Source: Aphelocoma coerulescens (taxonomy: Eukaryota > Chordata > Aves > Passeriformes > Corvidae). From it: DNA of 64,000 bases. The notes under the pieces are model-generated. The model searched no databases. It worked only from the letters and a program-made list of their open reading frames with translations, and was not told the origin of the DNA. The DNA is taken from the NCBI RefSeq assembly GCF_041296385.1, contig NW_027184084.1, positions 1-64,000 of the forward strand, given 5' to 3'. Shown here one piece after another: positions 30,158 to 40,642 of this stretch; the stretch's first letter is position 1, and the number at the start of each line of letters is the position of its first letter. The position numbers and the translations under genes are program-made.

Positions 30158-31505
30158 GAATCTCTCAAGGGATGAAAGAGAATGGCAGATTAAACATGTT
30201 ATGTTTTGGGTAATGATTGGAGATTTGGCCAGAGTAACTGTCTAATGCAAAATGTAAATTTATATTAGTTTGGCGTAGGTGATCTAATGCGTCAGTTTTT
30301 ACAGGTAAGTAGATGCATTCCAAGTCACATCCTGCCAGGGTGCAGAGCCTTGCTCTACCCTTCATGATATTTTTTGCCATTAGTTCTTGTGGCTGTGTAA
30401 TGGTTTTAGGAGGTTGGAGTGGAAGGAATACCCATTCAATTTTGATGAGGGGTTCCTTCTGCTCTTTGTCCCACTGAAATATGAGGCCGTGAAAGTGTGG
30501 TACATTCCCTAGAATGACAAACTTAAAGGGTAGGGAGGGCTGATACCTGTGTGCTTGTCTGGTGGAAATGATCTCTTGTATCTTTTTGAGAGACTGCCTT
30601 GCCTCTTCTGTCAGGGATCATGGGGATGATGGACCGCCTTCCCCTTGCAACAGGTTTGCAAGAGGAGCTACATCCTCTGTGGTGAGTCCTAACCAGCACC
30701 TTAGATAGGTCAGTGTCCCACAGATCTGTTGCACTTCCTCTAATGTTTTTGGGTTATTATTAATGGTGACGGGTGTTGGGGTGATAAAGGTTTCTGTGAT
30801 TTTGAGTCTGAGGTATTTCCAAGGGCTTGTTCTCTGCATTTTTTCAGGTTGTAATTCAAAGCCCTTGGCCTCTAGGGCATCAATCACCATGTTAAGTGTC
30901 TGCTTGAGATACTGATTATTGGGAGCACATACCAGCACATCATCCATGTAATGTAGGATGATGGCTTTCTCTGCTTTGGCACGGATGGGATATAGAATTT
31001 TAGCAATATACTCTTAGCAGAGAGTTGGGGAATTTTCCATACCTTGGGGAAGCACAAGCCAATGGTAACGTTCCATGGGGGTTTCATGATTAAGAGAGGG
31101 TACAGAAAATGCAAATCGAGGGGCATCTGCATGGTGGAGTGGAATATGAAAGAAGCAATCTTTAATATCAAGAACAGCTAAATGCCAATGTTGTGGGAGC
31201 ATTGAAGGTGATGGCATACCTGGTTGAAGGGGTCCCATGTCTTCAATAACCTTATTAATTTCTCTAAGATCTTGGAGTAGCCCATATTTGTTCTTTCCCT
31301 GTTTTTGTATTACAAACACGGGTGTGTTCCACGGGCTGTTAGTTGGAACTATATTCCCTTTAGCCAATTGTTCAGCTACTAATATTTTGAGTGCCTCTAA
31401 GTTTTCTTTTTTTAGCAACCACTGGTTAACCCACACTGGTTCATTCGTTTTCCAAGTTAATTTCTGTGGATGGCACTCTGCTCCAGCGGCCGCAAGGGAA
31501 AATTT
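30158..31505 (-). pseudogene. pol: Provirus B pol fragment (reverse transcriptase)
   Basis: Minus-strand RT of the beta-like type: fingers with [10 protein letters not shown] (about 31340), palm with LVLPQG, YMDD at about 30950, and thumb/connection down to the junction with array A at 30158. A TAA stop (31014-31016) falls between the LPQG segment and YMDD, and the frame shifts at least once more near 30620. Pol is entered from the protease frame through an A_AAT_TTT heptamer at 31499-31505. RNase H and integrase are missing from the window. Confidence 0.85.
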
Positions 31506-32233
31506 TGATGTCTAGGGGTGATATCAATTTCTGTTCCCCACTGAGACATGGCATCCCTTCCCCACAGGGTGAATTTGGTGTCTAGGACATATGGATGAAG
31601 TGTCGCTATTTGTCCTTCAGGACCTTCAATTTGGATGGTGTGTTTGGATTGCTTTGCAATTTGGGTACCTCCAATCCCATGTATGATGCCCTGAGATTGC
31701 AGTTCCCATTGCGCAGGCCACTTATCAAATGGAATGACAGACACATCAGCACCTGTGTCTATCATTCCCATGATACTGACTTTATGTGATTTGTGACGGA
31801 GATTACATTCTATTACAGGTTTGTCGTTTCCCAAAACCTTAGTCCAACAGATGGCTGGGATATGACCATCTGTTGTCAGGTATTTGGGCAGTGGAATGGC
31901 CTGTGCAATGACTTGACCCTTTGGCATAAAGTACGGTTGGATATATACATTGTACAATTAGGTTAGAACACTCGTTCTGATCCACTTTCATGAGTGTGGG
32001 TGTAACCTCTATCCCAGAAGGTGTTTCCCAAGTGTCCCCAATAACAAAAAGGTATGTAAAGTCTTGCATGTGGTCCACATTCTGGAATGAGATGGGTATT
32101 ACAGTCTGTTTGTTGTTGTTGAAATGGTGTGCTTTATCACAGGTTACCTTAAACCTGAGTCCAGAAGTCCAAGTTGCTTTGTCTGCAGCCCTATTTATGT
32201 CTGAACGCCGACCTGTTAGGACGCGTTGAGTAG
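31457..32233 (-). pseudogene. pro: Provirus B protease with divergent dUTPase-like upstream domain
   Basis: The active-site motif DTGADVS lies at about 31750-31770 and the GRDAMSQWG segment near the C-terminus, both typical of retroviral proteases. Upstream, about 31880-32230 encodes a domain ending in MPKGQVIAQAIPLP, the same position and pattern as the C-terminal motif of betaretroviral dUTPases. The central Gly-Val-Ile-Asp catalytic motif is not recognisable. A frameshift lies near 31960. Confidence 0.7.
31499..31505 (-). promoter_or_regulatory. Predicted pro-pol -1 frameshift heptamer (A_AAT_TTT)
   Basis: On the minus strand the protease frame reads CAA AAT TTT CCC, placing AAATTTT in exactly the zero-frame phase needed for -1 slippage. 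Slipping enters the RT frame, whose products continue without a stop into the RT fingers. Confidence 0.6.
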
Positions 32234-32967
32234 CTAGTTTCCCTGATGTTGACCTGGGGAAACAGTCTTTGGAGAGTTTTTATCAGCAGTTATAATAGCT
32301 CTGCAATTGCGAGCTACATGTCCCTTTTTCTGACAACGATAGCATATAAAGTTACTACGTGATTGAGTTTCCCCTTTACCCGTAGCATTCTCCAAACTTC
32401 CCTAACCATCCCCACTTTTTTCAAAAAGGGAACAGCTGTGTTTAGCTGCACTTTCTTTGTACAGACTTCGAGGATGGATTCAACAGTAGGAGGAGGATGC
32501 AGAGGGAGAGTGAGGATTTGTTTGCAAGTATCATTCGTATTCACTTGGAGAAGTTCGAGTAGGAGCGCTTGTCGGAGGTCAGGATTAGGGACCTGGGAAG
32601 AGACAGCTTCACACAAACGGTTATAAAAGTGAATAATATTTTCATTTGGCAATTGCTTGATGGTGGTATAATGAGAATTAGGAGTTTGAGATGGTAGTAA
32701 TGTTAAGGCCTTTTCAGCAGCACATGTGATTTCAGTAAGAACTGGACGACGGATAAGCATTGCTTGTTTTTGAGGATTTGCCATATTATTGTCACCAGAT
32801 AAAAGGTCTAATGTGATATAATTGTTGTCAAAGTCCAGGTAATTATCTGGAGTTTGCCACAAAATTTTCAATAAATCAGATAAAATTATTTTCCATTGCT
32901 TTTTCCACATCATAAAATCACCAGGTGTGAGAAGAGTTTGCGTCAATGTAAGTAAATCATGAGGTAC

Positions 32968-33568
32968 TGCCTTTGTGTCCTCTGGGAACAGTTCCCACTC
33001 AGCCCGGTCAGCTCAGGACACAGCAGGCTGCGGGGGCCAGCCTCTGATATCAGAGGGATCAGAGGTCTGGCTCGTGGGTCCTTCCAAGGGACCGCGGCAA
33101 TGAAGGCAGATGGCGGAGGAAAGGGGGCAGGCTCAGAGTTGGGTTAAATCCAGAAAGTTTATTGGTCCTCCGAACGGGGGGAACCTCAACCACCAGGGGT
33201 GCCCAACTCTGCGCACCTGCCGATCTCGTGCAAGGGATTTTATGGGGGGGGAGACAAGGGGGGGGAGTACAGAACAACCAACCAGGGAAGGGAAGGGTGC
33301 GGCAAACAGAACGAGGGACACATAAGGGAACCAACTGTAACAGGGGAAGGGAGGGACTTCTTTCCCAGGACCAGTCACCTGGCCCCCTGGCTAGAACTTT
33401 CCAGAAGCCTGGGAGGGGTGCCAGAGTGACAGACAGGGTCCAGGGAGGAGACAAGACTGACATATAGGGTGATTTTAATAAAACAGGGGGGGCGCCAACT
33501 GGGGTACACCAAACTTAAGGAACATAGAGGGGAGACCCGGGCTGAACCAAAGCAAACACACTCCCACA
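32968..33568 (-). repeat. Solo LTR in B gag (TSD AGGTAC)
   Basis: It runs TGCCTTTG to CTCCCACA on the plus strand and is flanked by AGGTAC at 32962-32967 and 33569-33574. Removing it and one TSD rejoins capsid codons that match J gag. Minus orientation is supported by a CATAAAATCC box (about 33235) and AATAAA (about 33158) in the right order and spacing. Confidence 0.85.
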
Positions 33569-34084
33569 AGGTACAAGTAAGTGAGTTGCAAATGTAGCAC
33601 TTAAAAGGCTCCTAAAATAATTACTGTGCATTCCAAACTCCTTAAATGCCTTACACAAATCCTTAATATTAGAATAAGGCAGGGGTGTCCAGGCAGGGTT
33701 TGCTCCATTGCTAGTACGAGAGAGTGTAGTAGAAGCAGTTGGAGTTTCTTCCTGGTAGCCATGGGTTCCCGGATTTAGAGAGGTAGTCTCAGGACTGTGG
33801 GAACTTGGGGCGGGACAATGGGAAGCAGGGGCGGGGAGTGGAGGGGCAGGGGCGGGGAGTGGAGGTGGGGACACAGCCGGAGGAGGGGAGGGGTTGGAGG
33901 CGGGGTTGTAGGAGGCAGGGGCGGTACTTGAGTCATGGGCGGGAACAGAGGGAGGGGTGAAACATGACGCTGTGGGGGTGGGGTTAGGGGCGGGGTCAGG
34001 TTGTGACGTGGAAGTGGGAGGAGATGGGGACAAGAAGGGATTTGTGGGGTGGGGGAGAAAGGGATTGTGGGAGGTGTAGTTTGG

Positions 34085-34525
34085 TGTTGGAATTGTAAAA
34101 AGAAGAAAGCCCGGGGACTCTGGCGGGGGGAGAAAAATGCAGACCAGCCAATATGGTTGATAAGAGCAAAACTCTGTTTATTAGCAATCCAGAGGCACTT
34201 ATATAGTATACCAGCTTGTTAACTCTTAAGTGGCTTAAAACTTATCAAAGCACATTTCTACTCCTACCTAATTGGACTTACGTTGGCAAGCTTCTACTGG
34301 TTATGTTATGATTAAAAGAATTCAGAGTTTATCTCCCCCTCTCCAGGTCTTATCTCCACAGCTGTACTTTTTCAAAACTCCCTCTTTGTTTTTCAGGCCT
34401 TTTCTCACACAAGGATTTTCTCATGGAGAGTCTTTCTCACACAGGCCTTTTGCTTGCAGGCTTATTGCTTGTATAGTTCTTTTATTGATCCCAATAATTC
34501 TATCAATGATCCATATCTTGCAACA
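34085..34525 (-). repeat. Solo LTR in B gag (TSD GTTTGG)
   Basis: 441 bp, TGTTGGAATT to CTTGCAACA on the plus strand, flanked by GTTTGG at 34079-34084 and 34526-34531. Removal restores the Gag segment seen uninterrupted in J. AATAAA near its minus-strand 3' end (about 34170) supports minus orientation. Confidence 0.85.
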
Positions 34526-35221
34526 GTTTGGGGATGAAGAAACATTGCGTCCGCCATTATTGGAGAGAAACAAACTCAGAGAAAAGGGGTTGGGGGGAGG
34601 GGTTTTTTCCCGAGCTTCGTGCACATGGCAATGGCTGTCCCTGGGAACAAGGAGATCAGGGGAGAAGGGGTTTTTACGTGCGCTTGAAACATGAGGGCTA
34701 TAAACTGGGGACAAAGGAGTGGAGAAAAGGGGTTGGGAAGGTCCTGGGATGGGCTCCGGATTCCCGTCCAAGGCAGGGTGCTGAGGAAACACAGGTGAGC
34801 CAGGAGGACGATAGCTCTCCTGTGCTAAAAAGCAGTCTGCTCTAGCTGTGTTTTCCAGCGTAGGGGAAGAGGGGTCCGGGACAAAGGGGTTGGAAGAGGG
34901 CATAAGGGAATTAACAGGGGGCTTTTGCAGAGGCTTTTCATGTACTACTTTTTTCTCTGGCAAAGTATAACTTAGTAACAGGAGAGGAAAAAATTTTGAA
35001 ACTGTTTCATCTCCTGCATGCCTAAGAGAGGAGAGTTTTCTCCCCACCTTCTCCCAAAATTCAGATCTTATGTCCTCGGAGGTCAGATTAGGAAAGTACT
35101 GAAAAAGCCATTGTACAAAAGATTGAACTAGATTTTTAGGGTATTTATGCCCAGTTAAAGAAAGGTAGCTTTGAACTTGGTGGTATATTTCTCTATAGTG
35201 TGCAGAAACATCAGATCCCAT

Positions 35222-35592
35222 TACGAATGCAGCACCACAAATCCTCAACCCTTATTCGCAAAAAGGAGGAAAAAAAAGAGAAAGTTTGCACCGGCACCAG
35301 CTTAAGACAGGAGCTCCTAAACCAGCAGGGAAATACTCACCAGAATTCTGGATTTACTGCAGGAAAGCAGGTCCGGAGGAAAAAAAAACATGCGAGAAGG
35401 GTCTTCTGGTTACCAGCCGTTCCCTCGCCACGTGGTGTGGGGGAGGGTACAGGCTGAGCCTCTGGGCTCACTGTTACGCAAAAAGTAACAGCTTGGAACA
35501 CAGAGCTGGCACGGCAGGACATGCAGAGCTAACTCCAGCAGACACACAGCTGCCGGGACACCCTAAAAGTCTCTCAGAACCGGAGTTCAGAG
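35222..35592 (-). other. Provirus B leader (primer-binding site to gag ATG)
   Basis: This 371-bp untranslated leader corresponds in length to that of provirus J once J's inserted solo LTR is discounted (about 370 bp). It would hold the packaging signal. I see no open frame worth calling in it. Confidence 0.6.
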
Positions 35593-35610
35593 ATAGCATG
35601 TTGGGCGCCA
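35593..35610 (-). other. Provirus B primer-binding site (tRNA-Lys type)
   Basis: On the minus strand TGGCGCCCAACATGCTAT follows the LTR end by two bases (TT). The first 13-15 bases match the tRNA-Lys 3' end; the rest is shared with J rather than with the tRNA. Confidence 0.65.
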
Positions 35611-35612
35611 AA

Positions 35613-36046
35613 TGTGGAAGGTATCTTTTCAGCTTTATACCTGCTAGGCTAATAGTTTAATGCCTTAGAAAGCCTCGAGCAGCCTAGAGAGGTAGCATGG
35701 GCAATCTAGCACTTTAGTAGCTCTAAAATCAGTACCTGTATCAGCTGCAAAGCAAATACCATCAGCAGAAGCAAAGAGGGAGAAATATAGCTCCCTGCTC
35801 GCTCAATTTCCTGCAGTTAGAAGCTTTCAAATGAGACAGACAACAAGAGGTGTTCACAGGAAGATAGCTGAGCCAAGAGACAGTGGGGCCTCCCTCCACG
35901 ATCTCTTTTATTAGGAGAAGGGGAAAGGGGAGGACTGGGGGCGGACCCGGGGTGACCGGACAATCAGACACTGCTAAAGAGTTTGAGTTACATTTGGTTT
36001 TGCCCGCGCTTAGAACAAAGGAGCTCGGAGCACATGGGCAGGAGCA
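35613..36046 (-). repeat. Provirus B 5' LTR (434 bp)
   Basis: On the minus strand it begins TGCTCCTGCC and ends CCTTCCACA. It aligns with the J LTR (60548-60987, 440 bp) through blocks such as CATGTGCTC, CCTTTGTTC, the GGGTCC segment, TATA-like AATAAAAG, and GGGCTATATTTCT. The ends are inferred from that alignment and TG/CA. Confidence 0.7.
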
Positions 36047-36269
36047 AGTGTCTTTGGGAGGGGGAGGGGAAGCTCAGAACAAGCAGCAACACCAAAGGGT
36101 CAGCAATTCTTGGCTCTAATGTGGCTCTTGGTCTCCATTCCCCTGGCTGGTCTTCCTGTCCTTTGTTATCCCAAAGGTTGGAAGTTCAAGGCCTCTTGTC
36201 TTGGGGTCCCACCCAGAGCTCAATCTGTGTTTCAATCTGCATCTCAATCTGCAGCTTCCAAACAGAGCT
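36047..36269. other. Unassigned 223 bp
   Basis: Between the B LTR and the CR1 LINE. I recognise no gene or repeat; it may be older host sequence. Confidence 0.4.
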
Positions 36270-36957
36270 ACCTGGACCAGATATACTCCTCAAGACCCAG
36301 AAGAAAAGGACCTGGGGCTGCTGTTTGACAGCCGGCTGAACGTAAGCCAGCATGTGCCCAGGTGACCAAGAAGGCCAATGGCATCCTGGCTTGTATCAGA
36401 AATAGTGTGGCCAGCAGGACCAGGGAAGTGATTATCTTCTGTACTTGACACTGGTAATGCTGCACCTCAAATCCTGTGTTCAGTTTTGGGCCCACACAAC
36501 AAGAAAGACATTGAGGTGCTGGAACATGTCCAAAGGGAAATGAAACTTGTGAAGGGTCTGGAGCAGAAGTCTTATGAGGAGCAGCTGAGGGAGCTGAGGG
36601 TGATTAGCCTGAAAAAAAGGAGGCTCAGGGGAGACCTTATTGCTTTTTACAACTGCCTGAAAGGATGTGTTAGCGAGGTGTGGGTCGGTTTCTTTTCCCA
36701 GGTAAAAAGTGACAGGATGAGAGAAAACAGACTCAAGTTGTGCCAGGGGAGGTTTAGATTGGATATTAGGAAAATTTTCTTCGCCGAAAGGGTTGTCAAA
36801 CATTGAAACAGGCAGCCCTGGGAAGTGGTCGAGTCACCATCCATGAAAGTGGCATTTAGGGACATGGTTTACAGGTGAGCTTGGCAGTGCTAGATTTACA
36901 GTTGAACTCGATAATCTTAAAGGTCTTTTCCAGCCTCAATGATTCTATGATTCTATG
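36270..36957 (+). mobile_element. CR1 LINE, 5'-truncated 3' end
   Basis: Translation in broken frames gives the C-terminal CR1 reverse transcriptase ORF2 sequence (blocks such as [48 protein letters not shown]). The element ends in the CR1 3' UTR and its diagnostic ATTCTATG terminal repeats (GATTCTATGATTCTATG, to 36957). Internal stops and frameshifts show an old, dead copy. CR1 is the dominant avian LINE, so this supports a bird genome. Confidence 0.92.
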
Positions 36958-37572
36958 TCAAACTGCATGTCATCAGTGCTGAATTGGGGGGATGACCCTT
37001 TGTTACCCCTCTATATTCATGGCCTGGCTGGCGATGTGGGTATAGAGGTAGCTCAGGGGCTGTCACCGGAAGATTCGCAGTCTGCCATTAAATGTGCTTC
37101 TTAAGGAGTGTAGGTCCTGTGCTTGTCTGGTTCTGCTCCGGCTTCAGGCCCCTGCTCCTCCTGGAGGTCCTCTATGTTTGGCAGGGTGGCGAAGCAGGCA
37201 CCATGCTGGTGGTGTCAGGGTTGGGGCTCACTTGGCCACTTTCCAAGTCTGCCCTACCAGCCCTGGCCCTGCTGCTGACAGCATAGCAGTGGGGGAACAG
37301 ATGCAAATTGGGGCAGGGTTTGCCCAGTCCCCTTCTCCTCCTGCTGAGAATTCAGCAGAGGAGAAAGTTGGCTTGACTACCCTCTTGGACAGTTGGGATT
37401 TTATGCTCTTTTCTGAATTGCCCCTTTCAGCATCTGCCATTGTGGAGTCAGGAAACTGAGGGGAAACCTGTCACAAAGGAGGAAGGGGTGTGGTGTCCCA
37501 CTGAGTGGCAGACCCCACTTTTGCAGCTCTCTGTTATTCCAGGATGCTGGGAGTTTATTTCTGTCTCTGTCC
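36958..37572. other. Unassigned 615 bp
   Basis: Sequence between the CR1 end and an LTR-like element. Short open frames only. I see no recognisable gene or repeat. Confidence 0.4.
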
Positions 37573-38154
37573 TGTTACGAATGGAGTGAGAGCTTTTAGA
37601 TCAGTCCTGCCTTAGGCTCAGATTTCTGGCAGTAGCTTTATTCGAGGTGGCCTGCACCCCAAACTGCTCTTGCTTAAAAGTTCTTAAGAATGGCCAATTA
37701 GGTCTATTATAAAATGCATTATTTATTGAATAGACACAAGATTAACAGACAGAAGTCTTTAAACAGACTACTTACTACACAGGATAAAACAAAGAACTGC
37801 TAGTAGATACAAATACAGTGCATTATAAGGTACCTGTATTACAGCTAGCAAAGAAATAGTAAAGATTAAAAGTCAATCTAACTTACCACCAAATTGATGA
37901 TGGAGTACACATAGAGCCCTTTCATTAAACTTCCAGAAGAGGAACCGCCAAGATGTATCCAAACTTTGGGGAGAAGCCCTACACATTTCCAGGGAGTATG
38001 CAAAAGACTTCTGCTTTGTGAAGGTTTGATGCTTCCGAATAAAACCTTAGATTCGCATGTATTTCTATTGGTGGGTCTTGTCCCTTCATGTATTACAAAT
38101 GATGCCCTATTTCATGGGCTAACAACTGCTATGGTGATCTAGTCCTGTGATACA
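37573..38154 (-). repeat. Probable solo LTR, minus strand
   Basis: Bounded by TGTTACGAA and GTGATACA on the plus strand (TGT/ACA termini). On the minus strand two AATAAA signals lie near its 3' end (about 37639 and 37721), as in an LTR R-U5 region. No clear target duplication was found, so the ends are tentative. Confidence 0.4.
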
Positions 38155-38337
38155 CCCCAGCTGAACCATCCTATTGTGTCTGCAAGATCACCAAGGACCT
38201 CCTCTCACCACAGTTATAGAACCAGGTTAGCCAAAAGCGAGCGACTGGGCAGCAATTCTCTTTTATTATGAGGCAAAGTGCAACCAAATCAGAAAGACTT
38301 CATAAAGACTGTCTATAGGAGAAAGTTTCACAAAGGA
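38155..38337 (-). other. LTR-like U5/flank fragment
   Basis: Contains a second minus-strand polyadenylation-like AATAAAAGAG at about 38260 and looks retroviral, but I cannot join it with confidence to either neighbouring LTR. Confidence 0.3.
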
Positions 38338-38676
38338 TGTCTGGACTTCAGGCGACTCTCTTGAAAGCTGTTTATTGCATAGGCGAAGTTACAGCATTTC
38401 AGGGAGTGGGTATCCAGAGCCAGCCGTACAGCTGTCAGCTCCAGCTGTAGGCATCCCTGAAGCCGCCTTCTGTTCAAGTTACAAAGCATTATATACTTTT
38501 CTTTGCAGAATATCTTAATACATAATAAGCACCATACACAATACTTTTACATTTGCCTATAGCCTATCATAGCTACTACCATTACCATATTATAGTCATT
38601 ATTATCCAATCACAAGAGTAAGTTACAATTTAAGCTTACAGTGGAAAATTCTCAGACCTCTCTTCTTCTTCCTACA
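38338..38676 (-). repeat. Probable LTR, minus strand
   Basis: On the minus strand it runs TGTAGGAAGAAG to GTCCAGACA, with a TATATAA box (about 38495) and AATAAA about 120 bp downstream (about 38372), the normal LTR order. No target duplication is visible. Confidence 0.5.
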
Positions 38677-39029
38677 TTGACATTTCTTGTTTGCCTGCGA
38701 TATCTCTCTTTTTGGTAAAGACATGTTTTCTATTTACTTATGCTCTTCTTGAGACTTATTTACTTGGTGAAAAACATCTTTGTTTGTAGTCACATACCTT
38801 TGTCCTAATCATAAAAATCTCCTTCCAACTCATCTCCAACCTTTGCGTTCTCAGCTATTCAGTGGTCAGTGTTTCAGCAAAACATCTTTTACTTTACATC
38901 AAAACTTGCTTCCATTTCTACCTCATCCCCAGTTTCTACATTCAGAGATCCTTCTGCCAAGCCTACATACCTGTGAAACTTTCTTACCAAACTTTCATCC
39001 TCCCCAACAACTCTCTGTTGCTCATTACC
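38677..39029. other. Unassigned 353 bp before F gag
   Basis: Pyrimidine-rich sequence without recognisable coding content. The 5' LTR and primer-binding site of provirus F are expected here but I cannot find them, so F is 5'-truncated or its start is replaced. Confidence 0.35.
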
Positions 39030-40642
39030 AGGGAGCAAGGATTTAAAGTAATACCTCAGAAACTTATATCTTTGCTCATTTGGATTCGAAAAAACTGCCC
39101 CTGTTACCCCTCTGATGGTTCTTATGAACTTACTCATTGGCAAAAGTCAGGGAATGCTTACAAACTCGTCAGGTTACTCACCATGACGTTCACCCCGATA
39201 ATATTGTGACTTGGCGTGTCATCTATTCTGCCTTGCAACAATTTAAGGAAGTGGATCATGTCCCCTCGGACGCACCACTATCCTCGCCTTCTGAGAAGGA
39301 TGACTCAGAACGCCAAGACCTGTTTGATCCAGGGCAGGTAGATCCTGACAAAAAACCAGATTTATACCCTCCTCTGACCCCAATACACCTTATGGCAGCC
39401 ACTGCTCCTAGTGCAGAAGAAATATCACAGACAGCATGCCGAAAGGCAGCTGCAACCATTTCACCCATTCGTCCTCTTTATGCCAAGTCTCACCCTTCTA
39501 ATGATTATGAGGACGTTACCCACTGAACCTGAGCCAGAAAGGTTTATACATAGCTGCCGCAGGCAAGCGTTACACGAGGGAGATACTGAATTTTTACAAG
39601 CTATGCCTGTAATATATCACAATCAAAACCCACATAATGAACAGTTGTCCTATGAAATGGTTAAAGAACTAAGGAAATTGGTGAAGGAAAATGGCTTGCA
39701 TTCCTCCTTTACTGTGAATTTAATAGATGCTATAGCTGAATCGCATATCATGCTACCGGTGGACTGGAAATCTCTTTTTAAAACAGTTTTAATGGGGGGC
39801 AATACTCTGTGTGGTGGATGGAATTTGTAGATTTGGCTCAAACTCAGGCATTGAATAATGGTAATCAAAATCTGCCACTTAATATCACGGCACCCCAGCT
39901 CTCAGGGACCGGCATGTATGCTACTGCCTGTGCCCAGCTGCAATTACAACCCCAGGCCTGGGACCAAACCACAACTATAGCTTTGAGTGCCCTAAGGAAA
40001 GTACCTGATACAAAAAACCTAGAGCCAGGATTTGCTGCCATTTGTCAAGGTGCCCAGGAACCATATATTACCTTCATCGACTGACTGCAATCAGCGGTCA
40101 GATGGGAAATTGAAAAGCAAGTGGCAGCCGATGCTGTTTTAAAATCCCTTGCTTATGAGAATGCTAATAATGACTGTAAAAAAGCCTTAGATTTCATAGG
40201 CAACCACGCCCATGTTGAGCTTGCTGATTACATCAAAGCATGTGCTAATATTCCCTCAGAACAATATAAACCAGGACTTATTGCTACTGCAATCACCCAG
40301 TAATTGCAAGCAGCTAAAGCAACTGTTAAGTGCTTTGCATGTGGAGACGAAGGGCATGTTCAGAAACAATGCCCAAAGGGACAGAAAACTAGTAAAAAGC
40401 TAAATAAACCCTGTCCTTGCTGCAAAAAAGGCTTTCATTGGAGTAGTCAATGCCACTCTAAGTTTGACAAGGATGGCAACACACTCCAAAATCAGGGAAA
40501 CTTGAACAGGGGCGCATGGGCCAGTGCCCCTCAACCCAACGGGGCCCAATTCAACCCACCCCCAATGCAAACTCAGGTCAGGCAAAGGGCACCCCAGGCT
40601 CCGCTGGCCTGGACGTGGCCATCAGCTCTACAACACTCTTAA
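39030..40642 (+). pseudogene. gag: Provirus F gag
   Basis: Matrix-like start (QKLISLLIWIRKNC, about 39050) continues into a linker and a capsid (NEQLSYEMVKELRKLV about 39635, then DWKSLFKTVL). Two CCHC zinc knuckles follow at 40331-40372 and 40412-40453, the usual betaretroviral pair. The frame changes near 39170, 39410-39530 and 39830. TGA (40082) and TAA (40302) stops break the rest. The 5' end of matrix is not clear. Confidence 0.8.

Larger units (their letters stand above)
32234..35221 (-). pseudogene. gag: Provirus B gag, interrupted by two solo LTRs
   Basis: Matrix starts at ATG 35221 (MGSDVS, a possible myristoylated start) and runs to 34532. After a solo LTR (34085-34525), the Pro/Ser/Thr-rich middle and capsid N-terminus lie at 34078-33575. 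After a second solo LTR (32968-33568), capsid continues from 32961, with a CCHC zinc knuckle (C-x2-C-x4-H-x4-C) at 32303-32344 and a stop at 32234. A frameshift separates capsid from the knuckle. The Pro-rich middle is unusually long for a beta-like Gag. The order matches J gag at 61995-64000, which lacks these two insertions. Confidence 0.85.
30158..36046 (-). mobile_element. Provirus B, class II (beta-like), 3' part cut off by array A
   Basis: Read on the minus strand it runs LTR (36046-35613), primer-binding site, gag, dUTPase-like/protease region, RT, and stops at 30158 where array A begins, inside the RT connection domain. The remaining pol and 3' LTR would lie beyond the left edge of the array. 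Two solo LTRs interrupt gag. The LTR and gag are the same family as provirus J at the other end of the window. Stops and frameshifts make it non-functional. Confidence 0.88.

Noticed and set aside
36486..36806. A host gene at the 107-codon frame near 36.5 kb
   Set aside because: It is the C-terminal part of the CR1 LINE reverse transcriptase ORF, followed by the CR1 3' terminus.
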